NCBI GenBank assembly: GCA_902783615.1
Contig: CACZRQ010000043.1
Location: forward strand, 1-10,825
Length of the DNA: 10,825 nucleotides
Reading direction: 5' to 3'
Source: an uncultured Bacteroidales bacterium
Lineage (GTDB): Bacteria > Bacteroidota > Bacteroidia > Bacteroidales > Bacteroidaceae
The position numbers were made by a program, and so were the translations under genes. Under the pieces are notes generated by a model. The model had not been told where the DNA came from and ran no database searches. It saw only the letters and a list, made by a program, of their open reading frames with translations. Of this stretch, positions 6,458 to 10,825 are shown one piece after another; within the stretch, counting starts at the first letter, position 1, and each line of letters opens with the position of its first letter.

Positions 6458-8773
6458 ATGAAAAAGATTCTTATTTCAATAGTTATGGGTGCAGCTCTCT
6501 TGGGGGGCTGCACCTCTACTTCAGGTAGTGGCGATGCCGAGATGGATAAATTCATCAACAACCTGATGTCGAAGATGAGCGTGGACGACAAGATCGGCCA
6601 GCTCAACCTGCACAGCTACGGTGGTTTCCGTTCAGCTGAGAAAGTGAATGAAGACGATGAGAACGTGAAGCAACTCATTGCCGGCCAGATGGGTGGCATG
6701 TATGGCATCAGCAATGTCAACACCCTTCGCGAATTGCAAGACATTGCCTTGAACAAAACCAAACTGGGTATTCCTCTGTTCTTTGGCTTAGATATTATCC
6801 ACGGTCACGAAACCGTGTTCCCCATCCCTTTGGCCATGTCAACATCATGGAACATGCCAATGCTGGAGAAGGTGGCTCGCACAGCAGCCGTCGAAGCAAC
6901 GGCCACTGGTGTGAACTGGGTATATAGTCCGATGGTGGATATTGCCCGTGATGCCCGTTGGGGACGCATTGCCGAGGGTAATGGCGAAGATCCCTACTTA
7001 GGTGGCGAAATTGCCAAGGCTTATGTATTGGGTTACCAAGGTCACGATGCCGAACTCGACTCAACCGAGGTACTGGCTTGCGTAAAGCACTATGCCCTGT
7101 ATGGTGCCGCTGAAGCTGGACGCGATTACAACACCGTGAACTTAGGCCGCCAGGAAATCATGAACAGTTACATGCGTCCCTATGCAGAAGCTGCCAAAGT
7201 GGGAGCCGCATCTTATATGAGTTCGTTCAATGAATTCGAGGGCATCCCTGCATCTGCCAACAAATATCTGTTGACCGACCTGTTGCGCGACACCTTTGGT
7301 TTCAAGGGTTTCGTGGTGAGCGATGCTACCGCTGTGGTTGAAATGGTGGCTCATGGCATTGGTGACTTGCAGGAAGTGTCTGCTCGGGGCTTACAGGCTG
7401 GTTTGGATATGGACATGAACAGCGATGGTTACATCGGTACTTTGAAGAAGTCGCTCGACGAGGGCAGAATCACCGAGGCCGACATCGACAAGGCTTGTCG
7501 TCGTATCTTAGAGGCTAAGTATAAATTGGGCTTGTTTGAGAACCCTTACAAGTACCTGAACCCCAATCGTGCTGCGAAAGAGGTGTTTACCCCTGAAAGT
7601 CGCGCATTTGCCCGCCAGGTGGCTCAAGAATGTCAGGTATTGCTGAAGAACAACGGCATCCTACCATTGAAGAAGGATGCCCGTATCGCCGTGGTAGGTC
7701 CGTTTGCTGACAATGCTTCAGAAATGTCCGGTACATGGAGCATGTCTTCTCATGCTGATGAGAATGTCACCATCCTGCAGGGTATCAAGGATGCAGTGAG
7801 CAATCCTAACAATGTCAGTTATGCTGAGGGCAGCTGGCTCTTGAACGATGCCCAGCTGGAGAGCGATCTGAAATATGGATTGATTGGCATCTTCATGCCC
7901 GATTTCAAACCAGATCCAGTACACACTACTCCAAAGGCTACATTGATGGCCGAGGCACTGGCCAAGGCTCGTCAGGCCGATGTCATTGTGGCTTGTGTAG
8001 GAGAGAATGCTCAGATGAACGGTGAAGGTTCTTCCCGTTCCGACATTTCCATCCCCGATGCTCAGGTAGAGCTGCTGAAAGCCCTCAAGGCCACAGGCAA
8101 GCCCATCGTGCTGGTATTGAACACGGGTCGTCCACTTACCCTTACTTGGGAGGACGAAAACATGGATGCCATCCTCAACACATGGTCGCAGGGTTCCGAG
8201 GCTGGTCATGCCATTGCCGACGTGCTGTTTGGCGATGTGAATCCAAGTGCCAAATTGACGACCTCCTTCCCACGTACGGTTGGACAGTTGCCTCTGTATT
8301 ATAATCACAAGAACACAGGCCGTCCTCATCCTGACTACGACAAGTATCAAAAGTTCCGCAGCAACTACATCGACGTGATCAATGCTCCGCTTTACCCCTT
8401 CGGCTTTGGCTTGAGCTACACCACATACGAATATGGCGATGTGAAGCTGTCAGCTCCTGAGGTAGCCAACGGAGGTAATTTTACAGCCACTGTTACTGTG
8501 AAGAACACAGGTAATATGGATGGCAAGGAGATTGTGCAGCTCTACATCCACGATGTGGTAAGTAGCTCCACACGTCCTGTGAAAGAGCTTCGCAGCTTCC
8601 AGAAAGTGGACATCAAAGCTGGTGAAACCAAGACCGTCACCTTCGAACTCTCTACGGAAGATTTGAAGTACTACAACCACGAGTTGCAGTACGTATGCGA
8701 ACCTGGCGATTTCGAAATCATGATTGGTCCCAACAGCCGAGATGTCAAGACTGCTGTGCTGACTGTCAAATGA
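6458..8773 (+). CDS. bglX: Glycoside hydrolase family 3 lipoprotein, BglX-like beta-glucosidase/xylosidase
   Basis: A 771-residue lipoprotein (signal MKKILISIVMGAALLGG-C18), close in length to E. coli BglX. It shows the full GH3 order: barrel domain from about 28 with GLDIIHG (D111), DARWGRIAEGNGEDPY (165-180), VKHYALYG (K210-H211) and AGRDY; nucleophile D289 in GFVVSDATAV; alpha/beta sandwich domain from about 405 with likely acid/base E523 in GEGSSRSDI; and a C-terminal Fn3-like domain (about 650-765, GKEIVQLYIHDV and RPVKELRSFQKV). It should remove non-reducing-end beta-linked glucose or xylose from oligosaccharides in the periplasm or at the outer membrane. Only 15 bases separate it from the first GH3 gene, so the two form an operon. 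Start ATG 6458 is chosen over an in-frame TTG at 6443 that immediately follows the upstream stop. Sugar specificity is not settled; the symbol denotes the family type. Confidence 0.93.
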   Translation: MKKILISIVMGAALLGGCTSTSGSGDAEMDKFINNLMSKMSVDDKIGQLNLHSYGGFRSAEKVNEDDENVKQLIAGQMGGMYGISNVNTLRELQDIALNKTKLGIPLFFGLDIIHGHETVFPIPLAMSTSWNMPMLEKVARTAAVEATATGVNWVYSPMVDIARDARWGRIAEGNGEDPYLGGEIAKAYVLGYQGHDAELDSTEVLACVKHYALYGAAEAGRDYNTVNLGRQEIMNSYMRPYAEAAKVGAASYMSSFNEFEGIPASANKYLLTDLLRDTFGFKGFVVSDATAVVEMVAHGIGDLQEVSARGLQAGLDMDMNSDGYIGTLKKSLDEGRITEADIDKACRRILEAKYKLGLFENPYKYLNPNRAAKEVFTPESRAFARQVAQECQVLLKNNGILPLKKDARIAVVGPFADNASEMSGTWSMSSHADENVTILQGIKDAVSNPNNVSYAEGSWLLNDAQLESDLKYGLIGIFMPDFKPDPVHTTPKATLMAEALAKARQADVIVACVGENAQMNGEGSSRSDISIPDAQVELLKALKATGKPIVLVLNTGRPLTLTWEDENMDAILNTWSQGSEAGHAIADVLFGDVNPSAKLTTSFPRTVGQLPLYYNHKNTGRPHPDYDKYQKFRSNYIDVINAPLYPFGFGLSYTTYEYGDVKLSAPEVANGGNFTATVTVKNTGNMDGKEIVQLYIHDVVSSSTRPVKELRSFQKVDIKAGETKTVTFELSTEDLKYYNHELQYVCEPGDFEIMIGPNSRDVKTAVLTVK

Positions 8774-8800
8774 CACAAAGTGACTAAAGCGCTATATCAT

Positions 8801-8846
8801 AGCCCCGTAGGGGTGACAGGACAAAATGATAATCTGTCGCCCCTAC
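8801..8846. terminator. Convergent-gene hairpin, probable bidirectional terminator
   Basis: GTAGGGGTGACAG (8807-8819) pairs with CTGTCGCCCCTAC (8834-8846) over 13 positions with one G-T wobble, around a 14-base AT-rich loop. A smaller alternative hairpin CCCCGTAGGGG lies at 8803-8813. The element sits between the stops of the plus-strand GH3 gene (8773) and the minus-strand esterase (TAG at 8843-8845), which is where a shared terminator is expected. There is only a short A/T tract (TGTAAAA) on one side, so it is not a textbook intrinsic terminator. GCCCCTACGGGG-type sequences also recur between genes in many Bacteroidota. Confidence 0.6.
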
Positions 8847-10114
8847 TGTAAAACCTTGTCGCAGAAGTCAAGGTAGCACTGCCAGTCGTAGTTCGTCACA
8901 TCATGTTTTCCTGTACGGATATGATAGCCAACATCGTAATGTTGAGGTTGGTTGACAGCCGGCTGAGCGTCAGAGGGAAGCCCTTGCATGCCATAAAGCC
9001 GGTAAACCGGACCTGTGTAATATGCACTTAGATACTCCCCTCTTGGGTCGGCCCATTGGTCATCTTCCGCACTTGCCACATAGAGATGGCGAGGAGCCAC
9101 AAGTGACAGCAACTCATGCTGGTCGAATGACAGAGCCGCTTCGTTTTCCGAATATACATTAAATGCAGTACAGAACCAGTGAGGAAAACTGGCAGTAATG
9201 ATGGCAATATTTTCACCGAAGACACGTTTTGAAAGGGCAGCACCACCACAACCGGAATCGTTGGAGATGACCACCTTGAAGCGAGTGTCCTGCACACCTG
9301 CCCAAAGTGCAGTCTTACCCAATCGAGAATGCCCCAGCACTACCATGCGCTTCTTGTCAATTTGCTTCTCTTTCTCCAAATAATCTGCGATGCGACTATA
9401 GCCCCATGCCCAGATGCCAATGGTTCCCCATTCATGCTCTGTGCGCGCATCCATCTTGTAACCAGGCAGGAGTGACGGAATGCCATGTTCGCATAAATCG
9501 GGCGAGTCCGGACAGATGTCGTGATAGCTCATAGTGGCAACAGCATAGCCTCGTTGAAGAGCCAGCTCGTAAGACCAGCGACTTGCCTGCTCTCCACGCC
9601 CCCATTGATCAGAGCCCAAACTCTTCACCATTTCATGAGATGGAGAGTAGATCACATCATCCTCCAGAGTGGTTGTCTGGTTGCCATGAAAGTTATAGCT
9701 CACAATCACAGGCACTTGCCCCTTAGCGTTATTGGGAATGTACAGCAACAGCAGTGCTTGATGCGTTGCTCCATTCTTACCCGTGAAGGTGAAGCGAACC
9801 TGCTTGGAAGTTGCCAGTCCGCCCATCGCCTCATGATTCGTCGATACAAGCTCATGCTTTACTTTGATGCCCGTATGTTGTGGTGTCACACCATAAACCT
9901 GCTCGCTGAACATTTTCATCAACTCTGGTCTCCGCTTCTTTTCCCATTGTCTGGTTGTCAGAACGGATTCCCCGTCTTCACACTTGAGGGGGTCAGGAAG
10001 TTCAAAGGTCGGAACCTTGTTCTCATCATAATTGACTGGGGCATCTTTGTTCTGCCCCATTATCGTGGCTGCCATAAAGAGTGACAGCGAAAGTATTACC
10101 ATGCGCTTCTTCAT
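8843..10114 (-). CDS. CE15-type glucuronoyl esterase
   Basis: A 423-residue exported enzyme (signal MKKRMVILSLSLFMAATIMG, probable signal peptidase I cleavage near residue 20; no lipobox). It has the alpha/beta-hydrolase core of carbohydrate esterase family 15: nucleophile elbow G-H-S-R-L-G-K with S263, followed at +23 by D286 in NDSGCGGAALSKR, where canonical CE15 enzymes have Glu, and catalytic His in the YHIRTGKHDV segment (probably H404). E350/D351/D352 in ASAEDDQW, after the seventh strand, are an alternative acid. CE15 enzymes split ester bonds between lignin alcohols and 4-O-methyl-glucuronate side chains of xylan. Start ATG 10114 is preferred over an in-frame TTG at 10138 that lies inside the promoter. 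It converges with the GH3 pair and has its own promoter, so it is a functional neighbour, not an operon member. Related acetyl-xylan-esterase annotations are possible, but the GxSRxGK motif favours CE15. Confidence 0.88.
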   Translation of the reverse strand: MKKRMVILSLSLFMAATIMGQNKDAPVNYDENKVPTFELPDPLKCEDGESVLTTRQWEKKRRPELMKMFSEQVYGVTPQHTGIKVKHELVSTNHEAMGGLATSKQVRFTFTGKNGATHQALLLLYIPNNAKGQVPVIVSYNFHGNQTTTLEDDVIYSPSHEMVKSLGSDQWGRGEQASRWSYELALQRGYAVATMSYHDICPDSPDLCEHGIPSLLPGYKMDARTEHEWGTIGIWAWGYSRIADYLEKEKQIDKKRMVVLGHSRLGKTALWAGVQDTRFKVVISNDSGCGGAALSKRVFGENIAIITASFPHWFCTAFNVYSENEAALSFDQHELLSLVAPRHLYVASAEDDQWADPRGEYLSAYYTGPVYRLYGMQGLPSDAQPAVNQPQHYDVGYHIRTGKHDVTNYDWQCYLDFCDKVLQ

Positions 10115-10135
10115 ATTCAGATATTCATTTTGCTG

Positions 10136-10143
10136 CAAATATA
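10136..10143 (-). promoter_or_regulatory. -7 box of the esterase promoter
   Basis: Read on the minus strand this is TATATTTG, a match to the Bacteroidota -7 box TAnnTTTG followed by the usual GC (TTTGCAG). It lies 21 bases before ATG 10114, so the leader would be very short. The -33 element is weak: only TTCATG around 10162-10167 at a suitable distance. Confidence 0.55.
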
Positions 10144-10144
10144 G

Positions 10145-10327
10145 TCAATTATTTCGACATTCATGAATGATTCCCATTTTTGTCAATGCATTCACATGAC
10201 AAAATTCAGCAACATCATTGCCTAAAATCAAGTACAACCACGTGGCCACCACAACGCCCAACACGCGTCCCATTACACCTATTAATACGTGCGGGCGGAC
10301 GAGAAGAATTAAGATAAATATAATCAA
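10145..10327 (-). CDS. Doubtful small hydrophobic ORF
   Basis: A 60-codon minus-strand frame begins at a TTG and would encode a peptide whose first 36 residues are very hydrophobic (LILLVRPHVLIG, then GVVVATWLYLILG), followed by a polar Cys/His-containing tail ending HECRNN. A later ATG gives a 42-residue version (MGRVLGVVVATW...). It could be a small one- or two-TM protein or the remains of a larger membrane protein. No convincing promoter or start signal is seen, a hairpin lies immediately upstream (10328-10350), and its 3' end overlaps the -33 region of the esterase promoter. I do not recognise it. Confidence 0.25.
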   Translation of the reverse strand: MIIFILILLVRPHVLIGVMGRVLGVVVATWLYLILGNDVAEFCHVNALTKMGIIHECRNN

Positions 10328-10350
10328 TATATGCGCAATGCGCGCATATA
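10328..10350. repeat. Perfect 9-bp hairpin
   Basis: TATATGCGC (10328-10336) and GCGCATATA (10342-10350) are exact inverse complements around the 5-base loop AATGC. The hairpin directly abuts the inverted/tandem repeat block that starts at 10351. It has no T-tract on either strand, so it is not an ordinary intrinsic terminator. Confidence 0.8.
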
Positions 10351-10433
10351 GACATTACTAATCTGTCAGCTGAGAGATTAGTAATGTGTCAGTCGAGAGA
10401 TTAGTAATGTGTCAGTCGTGAGATTGGTAATGT
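10351..10433. repeat. 23-bp tandem repeats headed by an inverted copy
   Basis: Three head-to-tail 23-bp units lie at 10365-10387, 10388-10410 and 10411-10433, with pattern GTCAG-YYGWG-AGATTRGTAATGT (units 1 and 2 differ at two positions, unit 3 at a few more). In front of them GACATTACTAATCT (10351-10364) is the inverse complement of the AGATTAGTAATGT core, so a 13-bp stem with a 10-base loop can form with unit 1, or alternatively with unit 2 or 3. There is no spacer between units, so it is not a CRISPR array. It might be a set of protein-binding sites, a mobile-element end, or a repetitive intergenic element. Confidence 0.85.
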
Positions 10434-10494
10434 CTGCCCCTATCCTTCTATTTCACGCGAAGTCATAGAATTTCACATCATGCATGGTTTTCAC
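10434..10494. other. Intergenic stretch without a recognisable gene
   Basis: This is part of the roughly 450-base region between the esterase start and the open frame at 10567. Apart from a short direct repeat ATTTCAC (near 10450 and 10473), I see nothing between the tandem repeats and the promoter at 10495-10525. Confidence 0.6.
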
Positions 10495-10525
10495 TTGCAA
10501 TCTCCTAATTATTGATTTATCTTTG
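10495..10525 (+). promoter_or_regulatory. Bacteroidota-type promoter, plus strand
   Basis: TTG at 10495-10497, 20 bases, then TATCTTTG at 10518-10525: a very good match to the -33/-7 pattern TTTG-N19-21-TAnnTTTG. It is followed by GCAGCG and an AT-rich leader up to the ATG ATG at 10567. It would drive transcription to the right, towards the convergent toxin gene at the right edge. Confidence 0.65.
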
Positions 10526-10566
10526 CAGCGTATTCAAAACGATTGTTTAATTATAAATATAGAAAC

Positions 10567-10825
10567 ATGATGAAAGAAGAAATCCTTGCTTTATTGAAGC
10601 GCTTTGAAGATGCAGTCTTGGTTGACAAAACAGATTGTTTTTGTGCCGTTTTCTTAAGCACATTAATGATTGTATGGAAAGCGATATGCAGCAAGGGAAG
10701 CACTTCCCGCCAAGGCAGCCTCCCTTGCTATTTGTCATCAATACTCTATCAAGTCGAGCCCTTGATCCCTGTAATACGGGAAGCGGGTATCGCTCGAAAT
10801 AAGAGTCATTCGCTCAGTCATTGCA
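10567..10825 (+). other. Promoter-preceded open frame of unknown identity, possible gene remnant
   Basis: Starting at ATG 10567 (a second ATG follows at once), the frame stays open for 86 codons to the window edge. Only the first 23 or so residues look like an ordinary protein start (MMKEEILALLKRFEDAVLVD, an amphipathic helix). The rest is Cys/Ser-rich with no recognisable domain, and from 10738 it is antisense to the PIN-domain gene. Another plus-strand frame from about 10636 to the stop at 10800-10802 also reads protein-like at first (FLKHINDCMESDMQQG), so a frameshifted remnant of a lost gene is possible. I do not recognise it. Confidence 0.2.
10738..10825 (-). CDS. PIN-domain toxin, VapC family, C-terminal end (partial)
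   Basis: A minus-strand frame enters from the right edge and ends at TGA 10740-10738 after 28 residues. It reads AMTERMTLISSDTRFPYY followed by RDQGLDLIEY. The pattern L-[IV]-S-S-D-x-x-F-x-x-Y-x-x-Q-G-L-x-L-I is the usual C-terminus of Bacteroidota VapC-type PIN ribonucleases, with the Asp of SSD being one of the metal-binding acidic residues. Such toxins cut RNA and are normally preceded by a small antitoxin gene, which would lie beyond the right edge. Only about a fifth of the protein is visible, so activity and intactness cannot be judged. Confidence 0.72.
   Translation of the reverse strand, partial: AMTERMTLISSDTRFPYYRDQGLDLIEY

Noticed and set aside
7718..8350. A 210-codon open frame on the minus strand
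   Set aside because: It lies wholly antisense to the GH3 domain of a clearly real gene, reads as a low-quality protein without a domain, and has no promoter. It is a shadow of the sense codons.
199..8773. A complete polysaccharide utilization locus
   Set aside because: No SusC-like transporter or SusD-like lipoprotein is present in the window; the lipoprotein at 199-2061 has a beta-helix repeat pattern, not a SusD fold.
9521..10084. A 187-codon plus-strand open frame
   Set aside because: It is antisense to the CE15 esterase, whose catalytic motifs are all present on the minus strand; the plus frame shows no recognisable domain.
10365..10433. CRISPR array
   Set aside because: The 23-bp units are contiguous with no spacers between them and no cas gene is nearby.
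10547..10741. A 64-codon minus-strand frame downstream of the PIN gene
   Set aside because: It starts at a TTG overlapping the toxin stop codon, is Cys/Ser-rich with no domain, and looks like chance read-through of the intergenic region.

Overview
The window looks like chromosomal DNA from a Bacteroidota bacterium, most likely Prevotella/Segatella or a close relative. Evidence: promoters fit the Bacteroidota -7 box TAnnTTTG, leaders are AT-rich without a clear Shine-Dalgarno, three predicted exported proteins carry lipoprotein signals, a LytS/LytTR pair is present, and the GH3 and CE15 enzymes are of types common in that group. The genus is an inference; no rRNA or tRNA gene is visible.

Layout. 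Positions 2-88 are the 3' end of an upstream plus-strand gene, followed by an AT-rich heptamer repeat, a 10-bp direct repeat with 21-bp periodicity and a promoter. Then comes a tight three-gene unit (199-4048): a surface-type lipoprotein with a Cthe_2159-like beta-helix carbohydrate-binding domain, a four-TM LytS-type histidine kinase whose predicted periplasmic loop carries four 11-residue Pro/Gly repeats, and a LytTR response regulator. A second promoter precedes two GH3 lipoproteins in tandem (4112-6442 and 6458-8773). A hairpin at 8801-8846 separates these from a convergent minus-strand CE15-type glucuronoyl esterase (8843-10114). The last 700 bases hold the esterase promoter, a doubtful small membrane ORF, a block of hairpins and 23-bp tandem repeats, a good plus-strand promoter leading into an unidentified open frame, and at the right edge the C-terminal end of a minus-strand PIN-domain (VapC-like) toxin.

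How it fits together. The two GH3 enzymes and the esterase would act on plant cell-wall oligosaccharides (beta-gluco- or xylo-oligosaccharides and lignin-glucuronoxylan esters). The lipoprotein belongs to a family with a member reported to bind polygalacturonate/cellulose-type polymers, so the lipoprotein-kinase-regulator unit may be a glycan or envelope sensing system. The direct repeat in front of its promoter resembles a LytTR-domain operator, which suggests autoregulation. No SusC/SusD pair is present, so this is not a complete classical polysaccharide utilization locus.
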